A stretch of 64,000 nt of DNA from Roseburia faecis (GCF_001406815.1 NZ_CVRR01000033.1:62001-126000); one strand, 5' to 3'. Shown: positions 54,777-63,451, numbered from the stretch's first letter. Made by a program: numbers and translations. Notes: generated by a model from the sequence alone, not told the origin.

Positions 54777-54825
54777 AACCGGATACCGTAATTTGCGATA
54801 AACAAAAAGCGGTATCCGGTTCTAT
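54777..54825. terminator. Bidirectional terminator between ttcA-like gene and dtxR-like gene
   Basis: Perfect 12-bp stem AACCGGATACCG/CGGTATCCGGTT (54777-54788 and 54810-54821), loop of 21 nt, A-rich on the left and T-rich on the right. Serves the converging genes on both sides. Confidence 0.8.
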
Positions 54826-54855
54826 TTATGTATTCGTATATTCCGGCAGGAAAGA

Positions 54856-55233
54856 TTATTCTGCGTCTTTTGGCAGATGAAGATGTTTCTTGATAGCCGC
54901 AAAACTTTCGGCACTGATCACATGCTCAATACGGCATGCATCTTCTGTAGCTACTTTCGGATCGACACCCAATGCGACCAGTCCTTTGGAAAGCAGCTCA
55001 TGCCGCTCGTAGATCATTTCTGCGATGGCACGTCCTTCGTCTGTCAGATATATAAATCCGGCGTCTGTGACCGTGATCTGATTTTTTTCACGGAGATTTT
55101 TCATGGCGATACTGACACTTGATTTTTTAAAGCCAAGTTCGTTGGCAATGTCAACGGAACGCACCACCGGAAGTTTTTTACTTAATATTAAAATAGTCTC
55201 TAAATAATTCTCGGATGATTCCGTACTATGCAT
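54856..55233 (-). CDS. DtxR/MntR-family metal-dependent repressor
   Basis: A 125-aa regulator of the DtxR family: N-terminal winged helix (NYLETILILSKKLPVVRSVDIANELGFKKSSVSIAMKNLREKNQI) and a dimerisation domain with metal-ligand residues (ERHELLSKGL, EDACRIEHVISAESFAAI). It lacks the C-terminal SH3-like domain, like MntR. Such proteins repress genes when Fe2+ or Mn2+ is bound. It is divergent from the FeoB-associated gene, whose promoter carries a DtxR-like palindrome. Start behind GGGAGGA. It is the best candidate regulator for the GTTAG-N6-CTAAC sites. Confidence 0.92.
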   Translation of the reverse strand: MHSTESSENYLETILILSKKLPVVRSVDIANELGFKKSSVSIAMKNLREKNQITVTDAGFIYLTDEGRAIAEMIYERHELLSKGLVALGVDPKVATEDACRIEHVISAESFAAIKKHLHLPKDAE

Positions 55234-55275
55234 GATTGATTCCTCCCAATGTTACCTTTTGTTTCATTAAGTAGG

Positions 55276-55304
55276 ATTATAACATAATCTGCGTAAATGG
55301 TCTA
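55276..55304 (-). promoter_or_regulatory. Promoter of the dtxR-like gene
   Basis: Minus-strand -35 TAGACC (55299-55304), 17-nt spacer, -10 TATAAT (55276-55281). The gene starts about 40 nt downstream. It is separate from the rightward promoter by about 25 nt. Confidence 0.6.
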
Positions 55305-55326
55305 GCAAAAAAATTAACAAAAGTTG

Positions 55327-55358
55327 TTGACAACTAATGGGAGTTAGGATATACTAAC
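55327..55358 (+). promoter_or_regulatory. Promoter with iron-box-like palindrome 3
   Basis: -35 TTGACA (55327-55332), 17-nt spacer, -10 TATACT (55350-55355). The palindrome GTTAGGATATACTAAC (55343-55358) covers the -10 box. It is nearly the same as the feoA promoter at 45374-45405. Confidence 0.82.
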
Positions 55359-55416
55359 ATTGAATCAGAAAAAACGTATGGATCGTCCTCTTTGTTTGAT
55401 GGAAGGAGTGGTAGTA

Positions 55417-55551
55417 ATGGGTACCGCAATCGTATTAATCATCTTGTTAGTAGTGGTTTCTCTTGTGATTAGAAGTATCATCAAAGACAAAAAAAATGGA
55501 AAATCCATAACCTGTGGTGGTGACTGCAAGAACTGTCATGGGTGCCATTAA
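55417..55551 (+). CDS. FeoB-associated Cys-rich membrane protein
   Basis: A 44-aa protein with one membrane helix (about residues 3-21) and a C-terminal Cys/His-rich tail (CGGDCKNCHGCH), the pattern of the FeoB-associated Cys-rich family (PF12669-type). Start ATG 55417 behind GAAGGAG; upstream ATGs in frame lack a good site. It is read from a promoter carrying the iron-box-like palindrome, although feoB itself lies 9 kb away. Predicted helper in iron uptake or metal sensing. Confidence 0.85.
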   Translation: MGTAIVLIILLVVVSLVIRSIIKDKKNGKSITCGGDCKNCHGCH

Positions 55552-55578
55552 TTAAATGTTCAACATACTTTATTGCAA

Positions 55579-55604
55579 AGAGACTGGCTCGTGCCGGTCT
55601 TTTT
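55579..55604 (+). terminator. Terminator after the FeoB-associated gene
   Basis: Stem AGACTGGC/GCCGGTCT with one G-U pair, 4-nt loop, followed by TTTTTG. Confidence 0.65.
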
Positions 55605-55641
55605 GTCGTTGCCTGGTTCCGGGAGAGGACGGGTAAAGCTG

Positions 55642-55670
55642 TTGAATCCCCTGGGTGTGAGTGTTATAAT
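55642..55670 (+). promoter_or_regulatory. Promoter of the ABC exporter genes
   Basis: -35 TTGAAT (55642-55647), 17-nt spacer, -10 TATAAT (55665-55670), 35 nt before the ATG at 55705. Confidence 0.7.
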
Positions 55671-55704
55671 GATTCAGGCAAATAAATATAAAGGAAAAGG
55701 GATT

Positions 55705-57459
55705 ATGAGAAAATTACTGATTTATCTGAACGAATACCGCAAAGAATGTATTCTGGCGCCGCTGTTTAAGCTGTTAGAAGCATCTTTTGAACTGATTGTT
55801 CCGCTTGTTGTGGCAGCGATTATCGATCATGGAATTGCGGCATCAAACAAGTCTTATATTTTTAAGATGGGAGGCGTTATGGTGCTGCTTGCACTGATTG
55901 GACTGGCATGTTCGATTACGGCACAGTACTTTGCGGCGAAAGCGGCGGTAGGGTTTTCTACCAAAGTCCGCTATGCACTGTTTTCCCATATTCAGAAACT
56001 GTCTTTTTCGGAAATGGATACCATTGGGACTTCTACGCTGATCACACGTATGACCAGCGATATCAACCAGACGCAGTCGGGCGTCAATATGGTACTCCGG
56101 CTGTTTTTAAGGTCTCCGTTTATTGTATTTGGTGCCATGATCATGGCATTTACCGTGGATGTAAAGGCAGCGCTGATTTTCGTCGTTACAATTCCACTTT
56201 TGTCGGTTGTTGTTTTTTCCGTGATGCTTGTCAGTATCCCGCTGTTTAAGAAAGTACAGCGCGGGCTTGATGAAGTTCTCGGACACACGCGGGAAAATTT
56301 AGACGGTGCCCGTGTCATCCGTGCCTTTAACAAGCAGGAAGAGGAAACGAAGGATTTTAATGAGAGCAACGCTTATCTGACAAAGATTCAGATGCTGGTA
56401 GGAAGAATTTCCACATTGATGAACCCTCTGACTTATGTGATTATTAATTTCGCAATTATTGCGGTGATCTGGGTCGGAGGCCGGCAGGTTGACATCGGAC
56501 GGATCAGTCAGGGTGAGGTGATTGCACTGGTAAACTATATGTCACAGATACTGGTGGAGCTGGTAAAACTTGCAAATCTGATCATTACCATCAATAAGGC
56601 GATTGCCTGTGGAAACCGTATTCAGGAGGTACTTGAGACAGTACCGACGATTACGGATTCTGTCACAGAGACAAAGAAAAGCGCATCCGGTGAACTGGAG
56701 GTGGAATTTTCCCATGTTTCTATGAAATATGCGGGAAATGCGCAGGATTCTCTTACAGATATTAATCTGAAAGTGAAAAAAGGACAGACAATCGGAATTA
56801 TCGGTGGAACCGGTTCCGGTAAAAGTTCGGTGGTCAACCTGATCCCGCGTTTTTACGATGTATCCCAGGGAAGTATAAAAGTTGCGGGAACCGATGTGCG
56901 TGAGTATCCGCTTGCGGATCTGCGGCAGCGCATTGGTGTTGTCATGCAGAAAGCCGTATTGTTTCAGGGAACGATTGCACAGAATCTGCGCTGGGGAAAT
57001 CCGGATGCGACAGAGGAACAGTTGTGGCATGCGATTGAAGTGGCTCAGGCAGCGGATGTGGTAAAGGGAAAAGAAGGCGGTCTGGATTATGTGATTGAAC
57101 AGGGCGGACGAAATCTCTCCGGCGGACAAAAGCAGCGTCTGACGATTGCCCGTGCCGTTGTAAAAGATCCGGAGATCCTGATTCTCGATGATAGTGCGTC
57201 GGCACTGGATTTTGCCACCGATGCGCGCCTGAGGGCCGCACTGCGTAATCTGCAGGGAAATAAAACCATATTTATTGTTTCCCAGAGAACTTCCTCCATC
57301 CAGTTTGCAGACCAGATACTGGTGATGGATGACGGACAGGCAGTGGGACTGGGAACGCATGAGGAGTTGCTTGAAAACTGTGAAATTTATCGTGAGATTT
57401 ATGAATCTCAGTTTAAGAAAGAAGATCTGAGAAAGAACGGAGGTGCAGGAAATGTCTAA
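55705..57459 (+). CDS. ABC exporter half, subunit with degenerate ATP site
   Basis: A 584-aa half-transporter: six membrane helices (about residues 1-310) fused to an ATPase domain with Walker A GGTGSGKSS (about 367), signature LSGGQKQR and Walker B LILDDSAS. The catalytic Glu after Walker B is Asp496 and the switch His is Gln527 (VSQRT), so its own site is degenerate. Such subunits pair with a normal one, as in TM287/288 or TmrAB. The next gene overlaps by 8 nt and is the likely partner. Start ATG 55705 behind AAAGGAAAAGGG; the ATG at 55573 lies before the promoter. Substrate (drug, lipid or peptide) unknown. Confidence 0.92.
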   Translation: MRKLLIYLNEYRKECILAPLFKLLEASFELIVPLVVAAIIDHGIAASNKSYIFKMGGVMVLLALIGLACSITAQYFAAKAAVGFSTKVRYALFSHIQKLSFSEMDTIGTSTLITRMTSDINQTQSGVNMVLRLFLRSPFIVFGAMIMAFTVDVKAALIFVVTIPLLSVVVFSVMLVSIPLFKKVQRGLDEVLGHTRENLDGARVIRAFNKQEEETKDFNESNAYLTKIQMLVGRISTLMNPLTYVIINFAIIAVIWVGGRQVDIGRISQGEVIALVNYMSQILVELVKLANLIITINKAIACGNRIQEVLETVPTITDSVTETKKSASGELEVEFSHVSMKYAGNAQDSLTDINLKVKKGQTIGIIGGTGSGKSSVVNLIPRFYDVSQGSIKVAGTDVREYPLADLRQRIGVVMQKAVLFQGTIAQNLRWGNPDATEEQLWHAIEVAQAADVVKGKEGGLDYVIEQGGRNLSGGQKQRLTIARAVVKDPEILILDDSASALDFATDARLRAALRNLQGNKTIFIVSQRTSSIQFADQILVMDDGQAVGLGTHEELLENCEIYREIYESQFKKEDLRKNGGAGNV

Positions 57460-59218
57460 GCAGAAGAACATGACCGGACAGATTGCAACACTAAAAAAAG
57501 TGATGCATTATCTGAAACACTATATTCCCATACTGATTCTGTCTGTTGTGCTGGCAACGGTGACAGTGGCACTGACTCTGTATTTCCCGATTCTGACCGG
57601 ACGGGCGATTGACCTGATTCTGGACAAAGGAAATGTGGATTTTCCGGGGATTCTTGCAATTGCAAAAGAAGGCGTAATTGTAATTGGCATCACGGCTGCG
57701 GCACAGTGGATTATGAATATGTGCAATAACCGTATGACATACAATATTGTCCGTGATATCCGAAGGGATGCGTTTGAGAGGATCGAGCATCTGCCGTTGT
57801 CTTATATTGACAGTCATTCCCATGGGGACATGGTCAGCCGTATCATTGCGGATGTGGACACGTTTGCGGATGGTCTGCTGATGGGATTCACACAGCTGTT
57901 TACCGGTCTGGCAACGATCATCGGTACTTTGCTGTTTATGCTCTTTGTCAATGTTAAGATTACTGTAGTGGTTGTGCTTCTGACACCGATTTCTTTGTTT
58001 GTGGCTGGCTTTATTGCAAAAAAGACGTATTCCATGTTTCAGCTGCAGACGCAGACGAGAGGAGAACAGACAGCGCTGATTGAAGAGATGGTCGGAAATC
58101 AGAAGGTCGTACAGGCATTTTGCCATGAAAAGGAAGCACTCGGACAGTTTGCGGATGTAAATGACCGTCTGCAGAAATATTCGCTGCGGGCAACCTTTTT
58201 TTCGAGTCTGGTGAACCCGAGTACACGTTTTGTTAACAGTCTGGTATATGCAGCTGTGGGAATTACGGGAGCACTTGCCGTTATTCTGACAGGCGGAGCA
58301 TTTTCTGTCGGAAATCTTTCCTGTTTTTTGTCTTATGCAAATCAGTATACCAAGCCGTTTAATGAGATTTCGGGGGTTGTGACAGAATTGCAGAATGCCC
58401 TGGCATGTGCGGCGCGTTTCTTTGAACTGATTGAGGCAAAAGAAGAAGAGCCGGATGCAGCAGATGCGTATCAGTTAGAACAGGCAGACGGAACGGTAGA
58501 CATTGACCATGTGTATTTTTCCTATGTGCCGGAGCAGAAGCTGATCGAGGATTTTAATCTGCATGTACAGCCGGGACAGAGGATTGCCATTGTCGGCCCA
58601 ACCGGATGTGGAAAAACGACACTGATTAATCTTTTGATGCGTTTTTATGATGCTGATTCCGGGCATATCCAGGTGAGCGGACATGATGTGATGCACATGA
58701 CCAGACACAGCCTGCGGAAAAATTATGGAATGGTATTACAGGAAACGTGGCTGAAAAAGGGAACCATCCGGGAGAATATCTGTATGGGAAAACCGGATGC
58801 AACCGAGGAAGAAATGATTGCAGCGGCAAAAGCAAGCCATGCACACAGCTTTATCCGCAGACTGTCGAAAGGGTATGATACTGAGATTACAGAAGATGGG
58901 GGCAATCTGTCACAGGGACAAAAGCAGCTTCTTTGTATTACCCGTGTCATGTTATGCCTTCCGCCGATGCTGATTCTTGACGAGGCTACTTCCTCTATTG
59001 ATACAAGAACGGAAATCCGTATACAGAAGGCATTTCTGACGATGATGAAGGGACGTACAAGTTTCATTGTGGCGCATCGTCTTTCCACGATCCGGGAGGC
59101 AGACAGTATTCTGGTCATGAAAGACGGAAAGATTATCGAACAGGGAAATCATGATACCCTGCTGGCACAGAACGGCTTTTATGCAACGCTGTATAACAGT
59201 CAGTTTGATCAGGGTTAA
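57452..59218 (+). CDS. ABC exporter half, subunit with intact ATPase residues
   Basis: A 588-aa half-transporter with six membrane helices (about 1-330) and an ATPase domain: Walker A GPTGCGKTT, Walker B LILDEATSSID with the catalytic Glu, and switch His in VAHRLS. The signature is LSQGQ instead of LSGGQ, matching the degenerate site shared with the partner. Start ATG 57452 behind CGGAGG, inside the end of the partner gene. The two form a predicted heterodimeric type IV exporter. The 3' end overlaps the convergent transpeptidase gene by 4 nt. Confidence 0.93.
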   Translation: MSKQKNMTGQIATLKKVMHYLKHYIPILILSVVLATVTVALTLYFPILTGRAIDLILDKGNVDFPGILAIAKEGVIVIGITAAAQWIMNMCNNRMTYNIVRDIRRDAFERIEHLPLSYIDSHSHGDMVSRIIADVDTFADGLLMGFTQLFTGLATIIGTLLFMLFVNVKITVVVVLLTPISLFVAGFIAKKTYSMFQLQTQTRGEQTALIEEMVGNQKVVQAFCHEKEALGQFADVNDRLQKYSLRATFFSSLVNPSTRFVNSLVYAAVGITGALAVILTGGAFSVGNLSCFLSYANQYTKPFNEISGVVTELQNALACAARFFELIEAKEEEPDAADAYQLEQADGTVDIDHVYFSYVPEQKLIEDFNLHVQPGQRIAIVGPTGCGKTTLINLLMRFYDADSGHIQVSGHDVMHMTRHSLRKNYGMVLQETWLKKGTIRENICMGKPDATEEEMIAAAKASHAHSFIRRLSKGYDTEITEDGGNLSQGQKQLLCITRVMLCLPPMLILDEATSSIDTRTEIRIQKAFLTMMKGRTSFIVAHRLSTIREADSILVMKDGKIIEQGNHDTLLAQNGFYATLYNSQFDQG

Positions 59219-60672
59219 AGCCCGGTTTCGGCTTTATAAGAGTATGCATTGGAGATGCGTGTGTTTTCTGCCGTCAGCGTAACCGGTTCCCGGTAATAGG
59301 CAATTACCGGAGTGCCGACCTGTAGAGTCTGAAACAGTTTTTTTGCCTTTTTCGGAGGCACATTGATACAGCCGTGAGAACCGGAAGTTTTGTAGATCTC
59401 TTTGCCAAATGTGCTGCGCCAGCTTGCATCGTGGATGCCGACATTGTAGGCAAACGGCATGAAATATCTGACATCGGACGCATAATTTTCGCCGACAAGT
59501 GTGGCATCTTTCTGTTTGTATGCAATCTTAAAGATGCCATCCGGTGAGCCGTTTCCGCGGCTGATGTTTCCCGAAACAATGCCGGTGTCTGTGACAAGTG
59601 ATCCGTCCTTGTAATACCAGAGATGCTGGCTGGTATAGTCAATTTCCACATAAGTATTGCCGATATCATCCAGTCCGCTCTGCATGGCGCGCTGCTCATA
59701 GACAGGTTCCCGTTTTACAGGTTTTCCACCTTTTAAGTCTTTTAAGAGCTCTTTTTTTTCTTTGGATTTGTCAATTACCCAGCCGTAATCGCCACCGCCG
59801 ATTTTTACGGTGTCCCCTTTGCTTGTCTTGAATTTCCGTACATCCCCATAGGTGTTGTAAGTACTTGCCAGATGCTGGACATAGGAAGTCAGCCGGGTAT
59901 CATTGATGGAAACCGAACCGTCTTTTTTGAGGTCAAGTAAAGACAGGATACCGGCTTTATCCAGCCCTTCATCAGCTCCTTTGATTTCGTAGGTGACGGT
60001 TGCGGCCATATACCGGTCAAGCTGTGAAACCGTATCTGCAATCTGCTGGTCATCTGCCGTTACGGACGGTTTTTCGTAGCAGGCATCGGAAAGCGTGAGT
60101 GTAGTTTCCTGATCGTCTATGGCTTTTTGGATTTCCTTTATGATCTCATCGCGGATGGGGGTATTTCCTGGTGTCTCATTTACGATGGTATAATCATCAT
60201 CCGTAATACGCAGATGTGCATTCTCCGGTGCTTCGATATAGGAAGGATCAAAGATAGCCAGCGCATCGGTCAGCTGGTTTAATGCAGTTTCATCGTAGTG
60301 AAAAGAACGGTTCAGATCTATTTGGTGTTTTTGAAACAGGGCAACCGGCCACAACAGGATTTTCTGCTGTTTTACAAGCGATTGTTCTTCACCGGAACGT
60401 TTGTAAGTATAGGAAAAGTCACTTCCGGAAAGTGTGTATTTGTTCCCTTTGCGATCCGTTATGTGCAGCTGGTAATTTTGCGCGGAAGCAATGTTTTTTG
60501 CTTCCAGATCATCCGCAGTCTGGTTGCCACAGGAAATCCCACCGATGGTTGTATGGGGGAAATAATGCCCGTGGTAATAAACACAAAAACCTGCATAGAC
60601 GCCGATGACAGCTGCACCTGTACCGCAGAGAATGCCGCGGAGTACCCTCAAAGAGGTTGTTCGTTTTGCCAT
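59215..60672 (-). CDS. L,D-transpeptidase (YkuD), second copy
   Basis: A 485-aa paralogue of 438-2057: membrane anchor (about residues 8-30), then the same GYAGFCVYYHGHYFPHTTIGG-type lead, peptidoglycan-binding-4-type domains (about 60-330) and the YkuD domain with SHGCIN (Cys435). It lacks the extra C-terminal domain of the first copy. Start behind AAAGGAG. It lies 13 nt downstream of the phosphofructokinase gene and probably is cotranscribed with it. Predicted 3-3 cross-linking of peptidoglycan outside the membrane. Confidence 0.9.
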   Translation of the reverse strand: MAKRTTSLRVLRGILCGTGAAVIGVYAGFCVYYHGHYFPHTTIGGISCGNQTADDLEAKNIASAQNYQLHITDRKGNKYTLSGSDFSYTYKRSGEEQSLVKQQKILLWPVALFQKHQIDLNRSFHYDETALNQLTDALAIFDPSYIEAPENAHLRITDDDYTIVNETPGNTPIRDEIIKEIQKAIDDQETTLTLSDACYEKPSVTADDQQIADTVSQLDRYMAATVTYEIKGADEGLDKAGILSLLDLKKDGSVSINDTRLTSYVQHLASTYNTYGDVRKFKTSKGDTVKIGGGDYGWVIDKSKEKKELLKDLKGGKPVKREPVYEQRAMQSGLDDIGNTYVEIDYTSQHLWYYKDGSLVTDTGIVSGNISRGNGSPDGIFKIAYKQKDATLVGENYASDVRYFMPFAYNVGIHDASWRSTFGKEIYKTSGSHGCINVPPKKAKKLFQTLQVGTPVIAYYREPVTLTAENTRISNAYSYKAETGL

Positions 60673-60685
60673 AAAACTCTCCTTT

Positions 60686-61930
60686 TTATGAGACGTGATC
60701 TGGTTTTAAATGAGGAACCGGCATATACACCGGTACACCGTTTTGATAGGTGAGAGAAACCTCTCCCTGGATTAATGGGTAAAGATAGTTGTAAAGCTCC
60801 TGACGGATATCGTTTCCGTGTGCATTGATCCATTCACGCGGGATGGATTTTGCCTCATTGGCAATGCCGCGGATCGGGGCATGGTCATAGGCTACCGCAT
60901 ATGGGGTATTCGAGGTGCGCGTCAGGGTTACCATGGAGGCGGTTACACCTTCCTCAGCGAGCAAAACAGCATGTTCTCCGAGTGCAAATGCCTCTGACTG
61001 ATCGGTAGCAGATGCCAGATGGGAGGCACAGCGCTGCAATACATTGATTTCTATGGAACGGACTTTGACGCCGATGTTTTCCTTGACCAGAAATTCAAGT
61101 GCTTTTCCGGCTCCGGAGAGCTGCTGGTGTCCGAACTGGTCAGCCACTGCTTTGGAAGCTGTGATGTAGTCTCCGTTTTTGTCACGGATTCCCTCGGATA
61201 CGGCAACAATCACATTGTTTAATGTTTTTAATTTGTTCCGGATATCGGTCAGAAACTGCTCTTTGTCAAATGCAACTTCCGGGAGATAAATAAAATGCGG
61301 GGCGGTGTTGTAGTCATTTCGCGCCAGGGCACTGGCAGCAGTGAGCCATCCGGCATCGCGCCCCATAATTTCTACGATAGTGACGCTTTTTACCGCGTAA
61401 ATAAACGTATCGTGTGCAATTTCCAGCATTGTGGATGCAATGTATTTGGCGGCAGAACCGAATCCGGGTGTGTGGTCGATCATGCATAGATCGTTGTCAA
61501 TGGTCTTTGGAACTCCGATAATCCGGATGTCGCTCTTGATTTTGGCGGCATAATCGGATAATTTAAGTACAGTATCCATGGAGTCATTGCCACCGATATA
61601 GAAAAAGGCTTTGATGTTTAACTTTGCAAACTGGTTGAAGATGAATACATAAGCAGAGTCGTCATCTTTGTAGTCCGGAAGTTTGTGCCGGCAGGAACCT
61701 AAATACATGGCCGGTGTAACTTTTAACCGGTTAAGGTTTTTTTCATCCGGGATCATCTGGGAAAGATTCAGATAACGCTCATTTAAAATACCGAGGATTC
61801 CATTGATTGCCCCGTAGCAGGTGTCGTACTTGCCGGACTTTTTTATTCCGGAGATGACTCCGGCGAGACTGGCGTTGATTGCTGCGGTTGGGCCGCCTGA
61901 CTGTGCGACCATACAGTTTGACTGATTCAT
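60686..61930 (-). CDS. Phosphofructokinase, probably pyrophosphate-dependent
   Basis: A 414-aa PFK. Two positions tell ATP from PPi use in this family: after GG-x the residue is Asp (YIGGNDSMD, Asp116), where ATP enzymes have Gly, and PKTIDND has Lys142, where ATP enzymes have Gly. Both are of the PPi type, so it probably uses pyrophosphate and is reversible. The first Asp of the usual GGDD is Asn115, a variant I recall in clostridial group III enzymes. IMGRDAGWL is also present. Start behind TAAGGAG. Cotranscribed with the downstream transpeptidase. Confidence 0.88.
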   Translation of the reverse strand: MNQSNCMVAQSGGPTAAINASLAGVISGIKKSGKYDTCYGAINGILGILNERYLNLSQMIPDEKNLNRLKVTPAMYLGSCRHKLPDYKDDDSAYVFIFNQFAKLNIKAFFYIGGNDSMDTVLKLSDYAAKIKSDIRIIGVPKTIDNDLCMIDHTPGFGSAAKYIASTMLEIAHDTFIYAVKSVTIVEIMGRDAGWLTAASALARNDYNTAPHFIYLPEVAFDKEQFLTDIRNKLKTLNNVIVAVSEGIRDKNGDYITASKAVADQFGHQQLSGAGKALEFLVKENIGVKVRSIEINVLQRCASHLASATDQSEAFALGEHAVLLAEEGVTASMVTLTRTSNTPYAVAYDHAPIRGIANEAKSIPREWINAHGNDIRQELYNYLYPLIQGEVSLTYQNGVPVYMPVPHLKPDHVS

Positions 61931-61997
61931 ATGTAGCTCCTTAAAATGATATAATGTATGTGTACTTCATTGTAGAGGTTTTGGAAAGGAATCGCAA

Positions 61998-62957
61998 GTG
62001 AAACAAATGAAAAATCATAATTTCTATGACAATTGCATGCTGTGTCCGCGCACATGCGGGGCGCAGCGCAGTAAGGGAAAAACTGGAATCTGTGGGGTGA
62101 CAGAGACATTAAAGGTAGCACGGGCGGCTCTGCATTTCTGGGAAGAACCGTGTATCAGCGGAACAAAAGGTTCGGGAGCCGTCTTTTTTTCCGGCTGTGC
62201 CCTGCACTGTGTGTTTTGTCAGAATGAGCCGATTGCACAGGGGACTGCGGGAAAAGAAATCACACCGGAACGGCTGGTGGAGATTTTTCTGGAACTGCAG
62301 GAACAGGGGGCGAACAATATCAATCTGGTTACACCGGGGCAGTATGTGCCGCATATCATCCGGGCGGTAGAACAGGCGAGACGGCAGGGACTTGCGGTTC
62401 CTATTGTATACAATACGGGAAGCTATGAGAATGTGGATACCATCAAGGCACTGGAAGGAATCGTGGATATTTATCTTCCGGATTTTAAGTATATGGACCC
62501 GTTTCTTGCGGCAAAATATTCCCATGCACCAGATTATCCGCAGACAGCAAAGGCTGCAATTGCAGAGATGGTGCGTCAGCAGCCCCGGCCGGTGTTTGCG
62601 TGGGAAGAAAAAAGAGGCGAAGACGTGCCAGAGGAAGCCTGCGAGAAAGCTGTGATGAAGAGGGGTGTGATTGTGCGCCAGCTGCTTTTGCCCGGATGTC
62701 TGAAAGATGCCAGAAACATTGTCCGGTATTTATATGAAACATACCAGAATAAAATCTATGTGAGTCTGATGAGTCAGTATACGCCGCTAGAACATGTCAG
62801 AGATTATCCGGAACTTGCGCACCGGGTGAGCCGGCGCACATATGACCGCTATGTGGACGCTGCGATTGCGCTTGGAATTACCCAGGCTTTCATTCAGGAG
62901 CCGGGGGTGGCAAAAGAAAGTTTTATTCCGGATTTTTCAAATGCAGAAGGCGTGTGA
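61998..62957 (+). CDS. PflX-like radical SAM protein (COG1313-like)
   Basis: The start is GTG 61998 behind GGAAAGGA; an ATG at 62007 is an alternative. The 319-aa protein resembles the uncharacterised PflX family: an N-terminal Cys cluster NCMLCPRTCGAQRSKGKTGICG and the radical SAM motif SGCALHCVFCQNEPIAQG, then GANNINLVTPGQYVPHI and LPDFKYMD. The family is related to glycyl-radical-enzyme activases and AmmeMemoRadiSam proteins but has no proven reaction. It is divergent from phosphofructokinase and has no glycyl radical enzyme nearby. Confidence 0.87.
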   Translation: MKQMKNHNFYDNCMLCPRTCGAQRSKGKTGICGVTETLKVARAALHFWEEPCISGTKGSGAVFFSGCALHCVFCQNEPIAQGTAGKEITPERLVEIFLELQEQGANNINLVTPGQYVPHIIRAVEQARRQGLAVPIVYNTGSYENVDTIKALEGIVDIYLPDFKYMDPFLAAKYSHAPDYPQTAKAAIAEMVRQQPRPVFAWEEKRGEDVPEEACEKAVMKRGVIVRQLLLPGCLKDARNIVRYLYETYQNKIYVSLMSQYTPLEHVRDYPELAHRVSRRTYDRYVDAAIALGITQAFIQEPGVAKESFIPDFSNAEGV

Positions 62958-62992
62958 AATAATTGGAAAAATGTGTAAAATTGACTGGTTTT

Positions 62993-63021
62993 TTGACAGA
63001 TATTGTAGTACCATAGATACA
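62993..63021 (+). promoter_or_regulatory. Possible promoter of the small unknown gene
   Basis: -35 TTGACA (62993-62998); a -10 candidate GATACA (63016-63021) lies 17 nt on. The -10 is weak. Confidence 0.4.
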
Positions 63022-63052
63022 TATAAGAGGAGTAATCAGGGAGGTATATGAT

Positions 63053-63343
63053 ATGGCAGAAAAGCCGGCAGGACATATTCTGATCGAATGCCCGAATACC
63101 ATTTTTCATCTGTATGCCCGTGATGAGGGAGAGTTATCAAAAATTGAGACCTTTCTGCGCAATATCCGCGGAATCAAGCGGCTTGGGCTGAATGATATTT
63201 ATATATGGTGCAATCGTCAGGGAATTTTATATGTTACAAAATTTCATTATCGCAAGGATTTTTCCCTGTGGTTTAATATGAAATCCTACTATCTGTATTT
63301 TTTACAGAAATTCCGTTATCAGTTTGCGCAGTATGCGGGATAA
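63053..63343 (+). CDS. Small protein of unknown function
   Basis: A 96-aa soluble protein behind GGGAGGTATATG with no recognised domain. It looks alpha/beta: ILIECPNTIFHLYARD (strand), EGELSKIETFLRNI (helix), DIYIWCNRQGILYVTKFHYRK (strands), then an aromatic-rich helix (WFNMKSYYLYFLQKFRYQF). The aromatic content (Tyr, Phe, Trp) in the last 30 residues is notable. A terminator follows, so it is a single-gene unit. Confidence 0.7.
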   Translation: MAEKPAGHILIECPNTIFHLYARDEGELSKIETFLRNIRGIKRLGLNDIYIWCNRQGILYVTKFHYRKDFSLWFNMKSYYLYFLQKFRYQFAQYAG

Positions 63344-63367
63344 ATATTTGTTGTTACTGTGTATGAG

Positions 63368-63400
63368 AGACCGTCAGTGGATTGCACTGCGGTCTTTTTT
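63368..63400 (+). terminator. Terminator after the small unknown gene
   Basis: Stem AGACCG/CGGTCT continued by CAGTG/CACTG, closed loop GATTG, then six T (63395-63400). Confidence 0.8.
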
Positions 63401-63451
63401 CTTATATAATGAGGAAACAGGAAAAGCCTGAAACGAAAAAGGAGAGTGAAT

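Noticed and set aside
56542-57471. A 309-codon open frame on the minus strand opposite the ABC exporter
   Set aside because: It lies wholly within a clearly coding ABC gene, has a biased composition and no recognisable domain. It is a shadow of the real frame. The same holds for long opposite frames in addA, addB and leuA.
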